Source: Rhizobium sp. FKY42
GTDB lineage: Bacteria; Pseudomonadota; Alphaproteobacteria; Rhizobiales; Rhizobiaceae
Reading direction: 5' to 3'
Assembly (NCBI RefSeq): GCF_005222835.1
Contig: NZ_STGA01000062.1
Coordinates: forward strand, 87,315 to 151,314
Length of the DNA stretch: 64,000 nt
Below are positions 26,859-36,230 of this stretch, piece after piece (the stretch's first letter is position 1; every line of letters starts with the position of its first letter). The position numbers were made by a program, and so were the translations under genes. Under the pieces are notes generated by a model. It made no database searches and had not been told where the DNA came from. It saw nothing but the letters and a program-made list of their open reading frames with translations.

Positions 26859-27393
26859 CGCGGCCCCCTTCGATTATTCTCAAGTGATTGGCATCCAGCG
26901 GCTTTCGACCGCTTTCCTCGAATTCCCGCAGGCGCTGGCGTGCACGGGAAATGCGCGACATCAGCGTACCCACAGGGATGGACAGCGCATTGGCGGCTTC
27001 CTGATAGGAAAGCCCTTCGATCGCCACCAGATGCAGCGCATCGCGCTGCTCTTCCGGCAGGGCGAAAAAGGCTTCCCGCAGCTGCTTCAGCCGGATGGAT
27101 TGATCGGGATCCGGGTGATGCGCGGTTTCCGCCAGATCGGCTGCCGCATTGTGCCGGTTGTCCGTCGAACGCTGACGGCGCAGCCGGTCGATATGCGTGT
27201 TGTGAACGATAGAGAGCAGCCAGTTTCGCAGGTTGCCGCCGGTTCGGAAGGTAGACTTCTTCTCATAGGCGCGCACCAATGCATCGTGCACCAGATCTTC
27301 CGCGTCGTCCGCATTGCGGACGAGCGAACGGGCGTAACGCCGAAGCGTTGCCAGCTGGTTCAGAACATCGAACGGGTTTCTCTTGTCGCTCAT
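26845..27393 (-). CDS. ECF-family RNA polymerase sigma factor
   Basis: This 182-residue sigma factor has regions 2 and 4 only. Region 2 runs about 12-80 (RRYARSLVRNADDAEDLVHDALVRAYEK ... WLLSIVHNTHIDRLRRQ), region 4 about 120-165 (EEQRDALHLVAIEGLSYQEAANALSIPVGTLMSRISRARQRL). It is not the general-stress EcfG, since no PhyR or NepR lies beside it; the partner is the membrane anti-sigma factor downstream, which points to an envelope or oxidative signal. A candidate autoregulatory promoter ends just before the ATG and there is no ribosome-binding site with proper spacing, so the transcript may be leaderless. Confidence 0.9.
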   Translation of the reverse strand: MSDKRNPFDVLNQLATLRRYARSLVRNADDAEDLVHDALVRAYEKKSTFRTGGNLRNWLLSIVHNTHIDRLRRQRSTDNRHNAAADLAETAHHPDPDQSIRLKQLREAFFALPEEQRDALHLVAIEGLSYQEAANALSIPVGTLMSRISRARQRLREFEESGRKPLDANHLRIIEGGRDDTR

Positions 27394-27400
27394 GCCCCAA

Positions 27401-27428
27401 TATACGCGGCGACGTTGAACTTTATTCC
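27401..27428 (-). promoter_or_regulatory. Candidate ECF promoter (autoregulatory)
   Basis: GGAATAA (27428-27422), 15 bases, CGTATA (27406-27401) looks like an ECF-sigma promoter. Its start point would fall within about 3 bases of the sigma ATG at 27393. This is a pattern reading, not a consensus comparison. Confidence 0.45.
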
Positions 27429-27611
27429 GGGGTCGATGTGATTTTTTTCAAATCGGCTGCGCAATTTCCGAGTCCACATAGCGGGCACGCGGACGAATGA
27501 GCCTTTCATCCTGCCGCTGGTCCAGCGCATAAAGCCGCATCATCCGTCCGCAGTCGCGCTATGCTCGCAAAACGGCGGAATGACATTTCCGGTTTATGTT
27601 AGGCCTTTCGC

Positions 27612-28397
27612 TCACGCCCGCCTTGCTGTCACGATCAGAAGAAACGCGCCAAGCTCCCGCCATCGGGAAAACCGGGGAACCATTTCACATGCCTTGGCTG
27701 TTGGTTGCGGCTCGTCGATCCTTGAAATGATGAAGCCGGCTTTGGCCACCGCGTTCAGATAGTCGCTCATCGTTCGCGGAAACCGCGGAATTGCGAAAGG
27801 CACGACATCTTCGTCTTTCGGGCGATTACCGAAACGCCAGTGTTCCAGAAAATGTGTCTTGTCGAAATAGCGCGCCACACGAAGCCCTGTCGTTCGGCCT
27901 TCCGGGTTCTTCTCCCAACCAATGCCCGGCGTAATGAAGCAGGGGTGCAGGACGCTAAAGTGCAGGAAGCCGTTCGGACGCAGCAACCGAAAGGCTTCGC
28001 GCATGGCTCCCTCAAGGTCTGGCCCGTCCATCAAAGCCATAGTGGACACGACGGCATCGAATGATTGGTCCGGCAAACCACAATGATCGCTGTAGGAAGC
28101 GGTGTGGTACTTGATACCCAGCGGATCGGCTTCCTCTGCCTGTCTGGCGTGTTCGATCATCTGGCTGGAAATGTCGATGCCGGTCAGGCGGGCTCCTTGC
28201 TGAGCAAAAACACGCGTGTTGCTGCCTTCACCGCATCCGAAATCGATGACGTCCTTGCCCTTGATGGATGGCAGGGCTTCCAGAAATGCAGGAAATGTAA
28301 AGAGATCACGATAAACATCGAAGCCCGCCCGCACGTCGTTGGTCCATTGTTGGGCATTGTCGTTCCAATGCTTTGCGACATCAGTCAGATCGCTCAT
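27612..28397 (-). CDS. Class I SAM-dependent methyltransferase
   Basis: This 261-residue protein is a soluble methyltransferase. Motif I is VIDFGCGEGSNTRVFA (about residues 45-60), motif II GIDISSQMIEHAR, motif IV DAVVSTMALMDGPD and motif VI LRPNGFLHFSVLHP. The C-terminal part (YFDKTHFLEHWRFG ... IPRFPRTMSDYLNAV) probably covers the substrate. ATG 28397 has AAGGA at 5 bases; an upstream start at 28436 is less likely. The acceptor molecule cannot be told. The gene stands apart from the ECF genes by a 218-base gap in which nothing else was seen. Confidence 0.88.
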   Translation of the reverse strand: MSDLTDVAKHWNDNAQQWTNDVRAGFDVYRDLFTFPAFLEALPSIKGKDVIDFGCGEGSNTRVFAQQGARLTGIDISSQMIEHARQAEEADPLGIKYHTASYSDHCGLPDQSFDAVVSTMALMDGPDLEGAMREAFRLLRPNGFLHFSVLHPCFITPGIGWEKNPEGRTTGLRVARYFDKTHFLEHWRFGNRPKDEDVVPFAIPRFPRTMSDYLNAVAKAGFIISRIDEPQPTAKACEMVPRFSRWRELGAFLLIVTARRA

Positions 28398-28448
28398 GCC
28401 ATCCTTCATCCTGGCCTTGCCGCCCATATCGCCCATTCAAGAGACGCT

Positions 28449-28976
28449 TCAACCGGATACAGCGCGGCGCTTTAGTACTCTCGTCAGCCGCTCGAGATCT
28501 TGCTTCACGATGAACCTGTGCACAGGCCCCACTGGCAGCATATAGACCCTGCCAAAAGCGTTGTGTGTGACAACCGAAGCAGTGACGCTGAGAATACATT
28601 CCTTGATCAACAGGCAGATCATGACGTCCAAGTGGCGATCTCGGGCTGTCAGGATCAGTCTATCGAGAGTTACATCCTCAACAAGGAAGAAATCCAGTCG
28701 ATCGCCCACCTGAACGGTTTCGACCTTTGAACCGGAAAAGCCGCCGATCCGTTGCACACCGAACCCGGACGAAATCATATCTCTGATTTTGAATGCCAGT
28801 TGCAGGATCGGCCTTGGTCCGGCTGTCGCGCTGTTCCACGCTTCGAGGGGCGTTATGGCGAAAGGCAATAGGATGGACTGGTGGTCGTAATAGTCCAGCT
28901 CGCTGATTGGCTTCAACGTTCCAGTGGAGGAAGCCGTCCCTTGCACCATGATTCCCTGCGTCGCTTCCTCACCCAT
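28449..28976 (-). CDS. DUF2867-like protein
   Basis: This protein of about 175 residues matches the DUF2867 pattern: [23 protein letters not shown], a conserved [14 protein letters not shown] strand, [10 protein letters not shown] and the end [30 protein letters not shown]. It looks like a soluble alpha/beta barrel of the START-like sort; no enzyme activity is known. ATG 28976 overlaps the nadC stop codon by 8 bases, which suggests coupling to the nad operon; ATG 28949 with CAGGGA 5 bases ahead is an equally good start. If it is co-transcribed, it is controlled by the nad operators. Confidence 0.75.
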   Translation of the reverse strand: MGEEATQGIMVQGTASSTGTLKPISELDYYDHQSILLPFAITPLEAWNSATAGPRPILQLAFKIRDMISSGFGVQRIGGFSGSKVETVQVGDRLDFFLVEDVTLDRLILTARDRHLDVMICLLIKECILSVTASVVTHNAFGRVYMLPVGPVHRFIVKQDLERLTRVLKRRAVSG

Positions 28977-29844
28977 TCGCTTGCCAATCCAGTCCGATAT
29001 CCAGCGTGGGGGCGCTGTGGGTGATCCAGCCGACGGAGAGGAGATCGACGCCGCTTTCGGCAATGGCGCGGGCGGTGTGCGGTGTAATGCCCCCCGAGGC
29101 TTCGGTGAGGGCGCGACCATTCACCAGCGCCACGGCCTCAGCGAGTTGCGCGGGCGTCATATTGTCCAGCAGCACGGCGTCGGCGCCCTCATCCAGCACC
29201 TCGCGCAGCTGGTCCAGCGTATCCACTTCGATCTCGATTTTCACCATGTGACCGGCGGCGGCCTTGGCGCTCAGGAGTGCGGCTCTCACGCCGCCTGCAA
29301 TGGCAATGTGATTGTCCTTGATGAGGATGGCATCATAGAGCGCGAAGCGATGGTTGATGCCGCCGCCTGCCCGTACCGCGTATTTTTCCAGCGCCCTCAG
29401 GCCCGGTGTTGTCTTGCGGGTGCAGGCAAGCTTTGCCCTGGTGCCGGAAATCGCATCGACGATGGAACGCGTGACGCTGGCCACGCCCGACAAATGGCCC
29501 ATGAAGTTCAGCGCCGTGCGCTCAGCCGTTAAAAGTGCGTGGGATGAACCTTCGACGGTCGCAATCAGCGTGCCCGGTTCCAGCCTTTCGCCATCTTTCA
29601 GGTGCCGCTCCATACGGATTGTCGGATCGATGATTTCGAAGGCAAGGGCCGCCACATCCAAGCCTGCAAGGCAGCCGGCCTGACGGGCGCGAAATTGCAG
29701 CTTTGAGCGATGGCCGGGCGGAACCACAGCCGCTGAAGTAATGTCACCGGCAGCGCCAAGATCTTCCTGAAGAGCCAGACGAACAGCCGGTTCAAACACC
29801 GGGCGGGGCAGGGGGGCAAGCTGCATTGTGGCGGAACCTTTCAT
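28969..29844 (-). CDS. nadC: Nicotinate-nucleotide pyrophosphorylase (carboxylating)
   Basis: This 291-residue enzyme makes nicotinate mononucleotide from quinolinate and PRPP, with loss of CO2; it is the third step of de novo NAD synthesis. Conserved blocks are [14 protein letters not shown] (about 26-39), [47 protein letters not shown] (catalytic Arg/Lys/His set), [14 protein letters not shown], and VLLDNMTP. The ATG directly follows the nadB stop codon (TGAATG); an internal ATG at 29826 with AAAGGT upstream is an alternative. It is the third gene of nadA-nadB-nadC. Confidence 0.95.
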   Translation of the reverse strand: MKGSATMQLAPLPRPVFEPAVRLALQEDLGAAGDITSAAVVPPGHRSKLQFRARQAGCLAGLDVAALAFEIIDPTIRMERHLKDGERLEPGTLIATVEGSSHALLTAERTALNFMGHLSGVASVTRSIVDAISGTRAKLACTRKTTPGLRALEKYAVRAGGGINHRFALYDAILIKDNHIAIAGGVRAALLSAKAAAGHMVKIEIEVDTLDQLREVLDEGADAVLLDNMTPAQLAEAVALVNGRALTEASGGITPHTARAIAESGVDLLSVGWITHSAPTLDIGLDWQANG

Positions 29845-31380
29845 TCAGGCGCTTCGGGCAAGCGGTGCGTTTTCCAGCGCCCGCGTGCGTTCGATGATTT
29901 CCGACAGGGTCATGCGTTGACGCACAGGCGGCTTGGCGCTTTGCGGAAAGTCGGTACGAGCATGGGCGCCGCGCGATTCCCGCCGTTCCAGTGCGAAGGC
30001 GCCTATGGCAAGCGCAACAATTGCCGCATCCGAGCCATGTGTCAGCGCCAAAGGGCGAAACTGGTTTACGGCCTGCGTTAGCCCGGCCTCATTACGCAGC
30101 ACGCCAAGGGAACGGGTGGTCAATGCCCGAAGAGCTGCATCCGGCGATATCCCGCAGCGCGGCTCCGGTGCTTCCAGATAGGCGGGTGGCGAAGGGAGGA
30201 AGGCGCTGGCAATGTCCCGTGCGGCACTCAGCCCCATAACAGTTGCTTCCAGTAGCGAATTGCTGGCCAGCCGATTTGCACCATGCAGGCCGGTTGCCGC
30301 CACTTCGCCCACGGCCCACAACCCGCCCACGCTGGTGCGTCCGGCAAGATCCGTTGCTACGCCGCCCATATGGTAATGAACGGCGGGGCGAACCGGAATG
30401 GCGTCTCGCGCAGGATCAATGCCCGCCTCCTGGCAAAGCGCCGCAATGCTGGGAAAGCGTTTGGCGAAACGGTGTCCGAGTGTTGATCGTGCATCGAGAA
30501 AAACGCGACCGCCGCGTCCGATTTCGGCGCTGATCGCCCGCGCCACCACATCACGCGATGCCAGTTCTGCCCCCGGCACATCGGCCATGAAGCGTTCGCC
30601 ACGTTCATTCAAAAGGGCGGCGCCTTCACCGCGCACCGCCTCGCTGATCAGGGCAAGCGGCGTGCGAGGGCTTGCAAGAGCCGTCGGGTGGAACTGCACG
30701 AATTCCAGATCGGCAAGGGCAGCCCCGGCACGCGCTGCAAGTGCTATGCCTTGGCCGAAATTGCCGATCGGGTTGGTGGTTGCCTCGTAAAGCCCGCCAA
30801 TGCCGCCAGTGGCCAGTACCACGGCACTGCTCAGAACGGTGCGACTGCTGCCTGCGACGTTCAGCGACAAACCACAGACGCGCCCCTCCGTCACCAGCAG
30901 GCGTTCGGCTTCTGCCCCTTCCAGCACGGTGATCGATGGCGTTTGCAGCACTTGCCTGATCAGTGCGTTGACGATGGAAGCGCCGGACGCATCACCACTG
31001 GCGTGCACGATGCGGCGGCGGCAATGGGCCGCTTCCAGCCCCAGCGAAAGCGTGCCATCGGCCTGCCGGTCAAAGCTTGCGCCCTGCGCTTCAAGCCAGG
31101 AAACAGCATCGGCTGCCCGTGAGAGGATAAAGCTGGCCGCCTGTTCATCCACCAGACCATCGCCTGCGGCCAGCGTATCGTTGAGATGCAGTTCCACGCT
31201 GTCATCAGCGCCCATCGCCGCCGCAATGCCCCCTTGCGCCCAGGCGCTGGAGGTCTGTTCGCCAAGTCTCGCCTTGGTCACCAGCACAATATGGTGGGGT
31301 GCGAGCGCCAGAGCCGTCGTCAGGCCCGCAATACCGCTGCCAATCACGACGACGGGAAGCGCGGTGCTTGCCGTGCTCAT
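29845..31380 (-). CDS. nadB: L-aspartate oxidase
   Basis: This 511-residue flavoprotein oxidises L-aspartate to iminoaspartate, the first step of NAD synthesis, and hands it to NadA. The FAD-binding motif is [13 protein letters not shown] (about 13-25); the substrate loop HxxxGGVATD is at about 352 ([26 protein letters not shown]), and [11 protein letters not shown] follows. The helical C-terminal domain is of normal length. Its start overlaps nadA in ATGA, and nadC starts directly after its stop codon, so all three are translated as one unit. Confidence 0.96.
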   Translation of the reverse strand: MSTASTALPVVVIGSGIAGLTTALALAPHHIVLVTKARLGEQTSSAWAQGGIAAAMGADDSVELHLNDTLAAGDGLVDEQAASFILSRAADAVSWLEAQGASFDRQADGTLSLGLEAAHCRRRIVHASGDASGASIVNALIRQVLQTPSITVLEGAEAERLLVTEGRVCGLSLNVAGSSRTVLSSAVVLATGGIGGLYEATTNPIGNFGQGIALAARAGAALADLEFVQFHPTALASPRTPLALISEAVRGEGAALLNERGERFMADVPGAELASRDVVARAISAEIGRGGRVFLDARSTLGHRFAKRFPSIAALCQEAGIDPARDAIPVRPAVHYHMGGVATDLAGRTSVGGLWAVGEVAATGLHGANRLASNSLLEATVMGLSAARDIASAFLPSPPAYLEAPEPRCGISPDAALRALTTRSLGVLRNEAGLTQAVNQFRPLALTHGSDAAIVALAIGAFALERRESRGAHARTDFPQSAKPPVRQRMTLSEIIERTRALENAPLARSA

Positions 31381-32351
31381 TTCACTGCCAGCATGCGCTC
31401 GACCGCAAGGCGTGCCTTGTCGGCGACTGCCGGATCGACGGTTACTTCATGCGTGCCGGTTTCCAGCGCCTTGCGAATGTTCGAAAGCGTAATGCGTTTC
31501 ATGTGCGGGCAGAGATTGCAGGGCCGGATGAACTCTACGTCGGGATTGTTGGCCGCCACATTGTCGCTCATGGAGCATTCGGTCAGCAGCACCACGCGCG
31601 GTGGCTTCTGGTTTGTCACATAGTCTGACATCACGGCGGTCGATCCGGCAAAATCGGCCTCCAGCACCACCTCCGGCGGGCATTCCGGATGCGCCAGAAC
31701 GATCACGCCCGGATGTGCCTCGCGCAGATCGCGAATATCCTGCGGCGTGAAAAGCTGGTGAACCTCGCAATGGCCCTTCCAGGCAATCAGCTCCACATGG
31801 GTTTCGCGTGCCACGTTCTGCGCCAGATATTCGTCGGGCAGCATGAGAACCCTTGGCACGCCCAGCGATTCCACCACTTCCTTCGCATTGCCGGAGGTGC
31901 AGCAGATATCGGATGCGGCTTTGACGGCAGCTGAGGTGTTGACATAGGTGACAACCGGAACGCCGGGATGGGCTTCTCGCAGCAGTGCAATATCTTCCGG
32001 CGTGATGGAATCGGCCAGCGAGCAGCCTGCGCTCATATCCGGGATCAGAACCGTTTTCGATGGGTTCAGCAGCTTGGCGGTTTCCGCCATGAAGTGAACA
32101 CCGGCAAGCACGATGATATCGGCGTCTACCTCCATGGCCTTGCGGGCCAGCGCCAGGCTGTCCCCCACAATATCGGCCACGCCATGGAAGATCTCCGGCG
32201 TCTGGTAATTATGCGCGAGAATCACCGCGTTCTTCTGGCGCTTCAGCTCCAGAATGGCCGCCACATCGGCCTCATGCGCCATCCATTCGGCCTTGGGCAT
32301 GATTTTGCTGACCCGCTCATAAAGCGTAGAAACGGCCACGGGAGAATTCAT
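31377..32351 (-). CDS. nadA: Quinolinate synthase
   Basis: This 324-residue 4Fe-4S enzyme condenses iminoaspartate with dihydroxyacetone phosphate to quinolinate. The three cluster cysteines are visible in [11 protein letters not shown] (about 110), [19 protein letters not shown] (about 150-155) and [12 protein letters not shown] near the end. The [22 protein letters not shown] segment is the substrate-binding block. It is the first gene of nadABC. Two palindromic operators lie within 65 bases upstream, and the gene for the probable repressor is next, on the same strand. Confidence 0.96.
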   Translation of the reverse strand: MNSPVAVSTLYERVSKIMPKAEWMAHEADVAAILELKRQKNAVILAHNYQTPEIFHGVADIVGDSLALARKAMEVDADIIVLAGVHFMAETAKLLNPSKTVLIPDMSAGCSLADSITPEDIALLREAHPGVPVVTYVNTSAAVKAASDICCTSGNAKEVVESLGVPRVLMLPDEYLAQNVARETHVELIAWKGHCEVHQLFTPQDIRDLREAHPGVIVLAHPECPPEVVLEADFAGSTAVMSDYVTNQKPPRVVLLTECSMSDNVAANNPDVEFIRPCNLCPHMKRITLSNIRKALETGTHEVTVDPAVADKARLAVERMLAVK

Positions 32352-32363
32352 CGACGCCTCCTT

Positions 32364-32382
32364 TATACTCGAAATGAGTATA
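32364..32382. promoter_or_regulatory. nad operator 1 (probable NadQ site)
   Basis: TATACTC-GAAAT-GAGTATA is a perfect 7-bp inverted repeat, 13 bases upstream of the nadA start. Its position between nadQ and nadABC, and its symmetry, fit the operator of an NAD-responsive repressor. Confidence 0.75.
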
Positions 32383-32397
32383 TGACGGGCGCAGAGA

Positions 32398-32416
32398 TAT
32401 TCTCATTTGGAGTTTA
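32398..32416. promoter_or_regulatory. nad operator 2 (probable NadQ site)
   Basis: TATTCTC-ATTTG-GAGTTTA repeats operator 1 with one change in each arm and the same 5-base spacer. The two centres are 34 bases apart, close to three turns of the helix. Confidence 0.68.
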
Positions 32417-32418
32417 TG

Positions 32419-33357
32419 TCAATTGCGGGAAATGGGAAGTTTTGAGCCGGAAAAGGCGCGCTCTTCCAGAACCGCGTGCCGGTAGCGGAAAAGCTTGGCG
32501 GGACGGCCGCCGGTTTCACTGGTCACGTCGCCGGTTTCTTCAATCAGGTCGTGCGAATCGATCAGGCGACGGAAGTTTGGCTTGTGCAATGTCAGGCCTG
32601 CCAGTGCTTCCACGGTGCGCTGCAACTGAAGGAGCGTGAAGCTTTCCGGCATGAGTTCGAAGACGACCGGGCGGTATTTGATTTTTGCCCGCAGGCGCGC
32701 AATGCCGGTTGCCAGAATACGGCGATGATCGGCAAACATGGGGCGACCGGTGCCAACAAACTCTTCGCCGCCCGATTCGAACACCAGTCCTGCCTCAAAC
32801 ATCAGTTCGTAGCGTTGCAGCGTCAGATCTTCGTTCCAGGCGGCACCATTCAGGCCAAAGGCGAATTCGATGCGGCGACGGCGATGGTCACGGCGAGAGG
32901 CTTCCCGTTCCGCCCAGCGTTGCAGATGGTCGGCAATCGCCCTTAATGCCTCAGGCTCGCCCCGGCGATGGTCTTCCCACGGGAAATATTCATACCAGCC
33001 GTGCCAGCCGGGTTTGCCTGCGCCCGGTGCCGCCTGTTCCCGCACAAGGCCCAGATAGCTGATGGAGATGGTGCGCGAATCGCTCTCGTCCTGCGTCCGG
33101 TCGCGGTCGGCGAAGGTGTACAGCTGTTCGAGATAGCCAACGGGGTGGCCTGTCTGATCGCTCACCCATTCACGAAGGCCTGCTTGAAGGCTTCGATGCG
33201 CCAGTTCGAAAGGGCCGGAGGGTAGTGCATCGCCAGAGCGGATGGTCATCACGCGCGGTTCATCACCCGTCACAGCGGCCAGAACGGCAATCAGTTCGGC
33301 ATGGGCAAGGCCAGCAGACAAGAAAAACCTCGATCGGAAATAGCGGCGAGACACCAT
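32419..33357 (-). CDS. nadQ: NadQ-type transcriptional regulator of NAD synthesis (Nudix-like plus winged helix)
   Basis: This 312-residue protein has an N-terminal Nudix-like domain and a C-terminal winged helix. The Nudix-like part (about 18-190) lacks an intact catalytic Nudix box, as expected for a sensor rather than an enzyme. The C-terminal part (FTLLQLQRTVEALAGLTLHKPNFRRLIDSHDLIEETG ... GGRPAKLFRYR, about 235-295) is the winged helix with a family-typical RPAKLFRYR wing. In Rhizobiales this family represses nadABC in response to NAD-related ligands. It lies directly upstream of nadABC with two palindromes between. ATG 33357 is kept, but TTG 33321 with CGAGG 6 bases ahead is possible. 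Confidence 0.82.
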   Translation of the reverse strand: MVSRRYFRSRFFLSAGLAHAELIAVLAAVTGDEPRVMTIRSGDALPSGPFELAHRSLQAGLREWVSDQTGHPVGYLEQLYTFADRDRTQDESDSRTISISYLGLVREQAAPGAGKPGWHGWYEYFPWEDHRRGEPEALRAIADHLQRWAEREASRRDHRRRRIEFAFGLNGAAWNEDLTLQRYELMFEAGLVFESGGEEFVGTGRPMFADHRRILATGIARLRAKIKYRPVVFELMPESFTLLQLQRTVEALAGLTLHKPNFRRLIDSHDLIEETGDVTSETGGRPAKLFRYRHAVLEERAFSGSKLPISRN

Positions 33358-33455
33358 CGTCTACCGCGATAATCAATAAGGATTTTGACAATCAGAAAGA
33401 CATCGCGCAAGTTACCCTACGCTTATTCGTAACATCTTTTAGATTTAAAGAGAAT

Positions 33456-33530
33456 TGGAGCGGGCGAAGGGATTCGAACCCTCGACCCCAACCTTGGCAA
33501 GGTTGTGCTCTACCCCTGAGCTACACCCGC
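33456..33530 (-). tRNA. tRNA-Gly (GCC)
   Basis: The minus strand folds into a full cloverleaf: acceptor GCGGGTG with CGCCCGC, D-arm GCTC...GAGC, anticodon stem CAACC/GGTTG with the loop TTGCCAA (anticodon GCC, glycine), and T-arm GAGGGTTCGAATCCCTT. The 3-prime CCA is encoded. Length is 75 bases. Confidence 0.97.
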
Positions 33531-33913
33531 TCATCAATTCAACAGCCTGGGGTAGATCGCTAGGCCGTTGGTCGCTGTCTTGCGGCGACGGGGGCTATAT
33601 GGCCCAACTGATTTTTGAATGCAACAGGGAAATGACATCGCTGCCCGATTTTTTCAACTTTTCTTCTAAGCAATTGTTTTGAAATGGTAATTTTTGGGAG
33701 GATTTTGCTCCTCTGCTTGGTTGGGGGTTCGGGCTTGCCGATAACAGGTCGCAAGCCGGTGTCTTTGAACCGCCTCGATCCCTGCCGTAATCGGAAGCCC
33801 GAAATGACGCTTCTACCGGTGGCGCAGGCGGTGTGATGTTTCTATAGTCCGGGCACCCCGGCAGGCTGTGCCTGTCTTTCCCGTTGCAGACAAACCCTCG
33901 GATCGCTTTTCCC
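33531..33913. other. tRNA-Gly to YbaK intergenic region
   Basis: Apart from the tRNA promoter, these 380 bases show no open frame with a start signal. A small hairpin GGAG-gattttg-CTCC (about 33699-33713) was seen and has no evident use. Confidence 0.5.
33596..33624 (-). promoter_or_regulatory. tRNA-Gly promoter
   Basis: On the minus strand TTGCAT (33624-33619), 17 bases, CATATA (33601-33596) is close to the rhizobial housekeeping consensus. It lies 66 bases upstream of the tRNA. Confidence 0.6.
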
Positions 33914-34420
33914 ATGACAATGTCTCCCAAGACCGCCGACCAGCTTTTTGCCTTTCTCGATGAGCTTGGCATTCAGCACAGCACCCACGACCACCCGCCG
34001 GTTTTCACCGTTGCGGAATCGGAGAGTCTGAGAGACGAGATTGCGGGAGGCCATACCAAGAACCTGTTCGTGAAGGACAAGAAGGATCAGTTCTTCGTCG
34101 TGACGGTGGAGGAGCGGGCGACGGTGGACCTCAAGCAGATCCACAAGATCATCGGGGCCTCCAGCCGCGTGTCCTTCGGCAGCCCTGAAAAGATGCTGGA
34201 ATATCTGGGAGTGGTTCCGGGTTCCGTAACAGTGTTCGGCGCCATCAACGATACGGAGAACAAGGTCACCTTCGTTCTCGATGAGGGCCTGATGCAATAT
34301 GACATCATCAACGGTCATCCGCTGAGAAACGATGCCACGACCTCCATTGGCCGGGATGATCTTATCCGCTTCTTCAAGGCAACCGGTCACGATCCGCTTG
34401 TCTTGAAAGTCGCGGACTGA
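33914..34420 (+). CDS. Prolyl-tRNA editing protein (YbaK/ProXp-ala family)
   Basis: This 168-residue protein belongs to the free-standing editing domains that hydrolyse mischarged tRNA, mostly Ala-tRNA-Pro. Family marks are HDHPPVFTVAESESLRDEIAGGHTKNLFVKDKKDQFFVVTV (about 21-62, with the conserved KNLF and K), VSFGSPEKMLEYLGVVPGSVTVFGAIND, and the end NGHPLRNDATTSIGRDDLIRF. The length and the NDATT motif place it with ProXp-ala rather than the shorter YbaK. ATG 33914 is the best start, with a second ATG two codons on. It is followed by the thioredoxin gene after 55 bases. Confidence 0.92.
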   Translation: MTMSPKTADQLFAFLDELGIQHSTHDHPPVFTVAESESLRDEIAGGHTKNLFVKDKKDQFFVVTVEERATVDLKQIHKIIGASSRVSFGSPEKMLEYLGVVPGSVTVFGAINDTENKVTFVLDEGLMQYDIINGHPLRNDATTSIGRDDLIRFFKATGHDPLVLKVAD

Positions 34421-34475
34421 CATACGATCTGTTCAAGCACAAGTCGCATGACACTTACCGTCTGGGGAGACATTC

Positions 34476-35459
34476 ATGAGCGGTCCGAACAACCCGTATA
34501 GCAATGGCTACGGCAGCCAGATGACCGGAACAATGAGCTTCGGAACTGCTCCGGCGGCAACGCCTTCCGGTTCTGCTGCCGGCAGCTTCGTCAAGGATAC
34601 GACGACGGCGGGTTTCACCAAGGATGTCCTGGAAGAATCCCGTCGCCAGCCGGTACTGGTGGATTTCTGGGCGCCTTGGTGCGGTCCTTGCAAGCAGCTT
34701 GCACCTGCGCTCGAGAAAGTGGTCAACGAAGCACAGGGCCGGGTCAAGCTGGTCAAGCTTAATATCGACGATCACCCGTCGATTCCCGGTCAGTTGGGCA
34801 TCCAGTCCATCCCGGCGGTTATCGCTTTCGTGAACGGTCGCCCGATGGATGGCTTCATGGGTGCCATTCCAGAAAGCCAGATCCGCCAGTTCATCGACAA
34901 GATCGGCGGTCCCGCAGGCGCGGATGAGGCCGCGGAAATCGAAGCCGTGCTGGCAGAGGCCAAAGGCCTTCTGGAGGCTGGCGATACGGATGGTGCCGCG
35001 CAGCTTTATGCCGCCGTTCTGCAGGCCGATCCGGAAAATGGCAAGGCTGTTGCCGGCATGATCGAGTGCCTGCTCACGCTTGGCCAGACGGAGCGGGCGC
35101 AGCAGATGCTGGACTCGCTGCCGGAAGACATTGCCAAGCAGCCGGAAGTTCAGGCGGTTTCGCTGAAGCTCAACCAGATTACCGAGGCCCGCAAGCTGGG
35201 CGATCCGCGGGCGCTGGAGCATGAGCTTTCGCTCAATCCGGATCATCACGAAGCGCGCATGAAGCTTGCAAAGATCCTCAACGTTCAAGGCGATCGCAAC
35301 GAAGCTGCCGAACATCTGTTCTACATCATGCGCAAGGACCGCGCCTTTGACGACGACGGCGCGCGCCGCCAGTTGCTGGAGTTTTTCGAGGCCTGGGGCG
35401 TCAAGGATCCGGCGACGATTGCGGCCCGGCGCAAGCTTTCGTCCATCCTGTTTTCCTGA
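34476..35459 (+). CDS. Thioredoxin-TPR protein (YbbN/CnoX type)
   Basis: This 327-residue cytoplasmic protein joins a thioredoxin domain (about residues 40-145) to tetratricopeptide-like repeats (about 155-320). The redox motif is WCGPC with C69 and C72. E. coli CnoX lacks the CxxC pair and works as a chaperone after hypochlorous acid damage; here both cysteines are kept, so it should still have reductase activity. The first 38 residues are Gly/Ser/Asn-rich and likely disordered. GGGGAGAC precedes the ATG. The Lon-N gene follows at 93 bases, another proteostasis-type protein. Confidence 0.9.
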   Translation: MSGPNNPYSNGYGSQMTGTMSFGTAPAATPSGSAAGSFVKDTTTAGFTKDVLEESRRQPVLVDFWAPWCGPCKQLAPALEKVVNEAQGRVKLVKLNIDDHPSIPGQLGIQSIPAVIAFVNGRPMDGFMGAIPESQIRQFIDKIGGPAGADEAAEIEAVLAEAKGLLEAGDTDGAAQLYAAVLQADPENGKAVAGMIECLLTLGQTERAQQMLDSLPEDIAKQPEVQAVSLKLNQITEARKLGDPRALEHELSLNPDHHEARMKLAKILNVQGDRNEAAEHLFYIMRKDRAFDDDGARRQLLEFFEAWGVKDPATIAARRKLSSILFS

Positions 35460-35552
35460 TCAGCTTCGATATCGGCGCAGAGCCTTGTGAAAGCAGGCTC
35501 GGCGCCCCAGATAGGGTGTGGAAATTATTCGGTTCTGGAGGAAGATAGGCTC

Positions 35553-36215
35553 ATGCATGTCGGCAACGCCAGATACGTTAAACGCGAGGATCTGCCCGAG
35601 ACCATTCCGGTCTTTCCGCTGACGGGCGCGCTTTTGCTCCCCGGCGGTCAATTGCCGCTCAACGTGTTCGAGCCGCGCTATCTCGCTATGTTCGATGCGG
35701 CACTGGCAGGTAGCCGCCTGATCGGCATGATCCAGCCGGTTCTCGGTGAAGGTGGCGAGGGCATTCGCCCGGCACTCAGCTCTGTCGGTTGCATCGGTCG
35801 CATTACGTCTTTTGCAGAGACTGGCGACGGGCGCTACATTACGTCGCTCAGTGGCGTGTGCCGTTTCCGGCTGATGGAGGAGGTTGGCGAAGGCCATCCT
35901 TATCGCACCGTACGCTTCATGCCGTTCATGAGCGACCTTTCCTCGGAAGAGGATGATTCCACCGTTGACCGCCAGGAGCTCCTGCGCGTTTTTCGGGCCT
36001 ATCTCGATGCCAACAAGCTGGAAGCTGACTGGGACAGCGTGGAGCGCGCTGGTAACCGTACATTGGTCAATTCGCTCTCCATGATGTCGCCCTTCGGTCC
36101 TGCGGAAAAGCAGGCGCTTCTTGAAGCGCCCGACCTCAAGACGCGTGCAGACACCTTGATTGCCATTACCGAGATCTTTCTTGCCAGCGGCGGTTCCGAG
36201 ACGACGCTGCAATAG
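35553..36215 (+). CDS. Lon N-terminal (substrate-binding) domain protein
   Basis: This 220-residue protein consists of a LON-substrate-binding (PUA-like) domain without ATPase or protease parts. The pattern IPVFPLTGALLLPGGQLPLNVFEPRYLAMFDAAL (about 19-52) is diagnostic, followed by VGCIGRITSFAETGDGRYITSLSGVCRF. The C-terminal 90 residues are helical. Such proteins are common in alphaproteobacteria and have no fixed function; adaptor or regulatory use has been suggested for relatives only. ATG 35553 follows GGAGGAAG. The Trm112 gene is 15 bases downstream. Confidence 0.9.
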   Translation: MHVGNARYVKREDLPETIPVFPLTGALLLPGGQLPLNVFEPRYLAMFDAALAGSRLIGMIQPVLGEGGEGIRPALSSVGCIGRITSFAETGDGRYITSLSGVCRFRLMEEVGEGHPYRTVRFMPFMSDLSSEEDDSTVDRQELLRVFRAYLDANKLEADWDSVERAGNRTLVNSLSMMSPFGPAEKQALLEAPDLKTRADTLIAITEIFLASGGSETTLQ

Positions 36216-36230
36216 CTGGTAGGTGGCACC

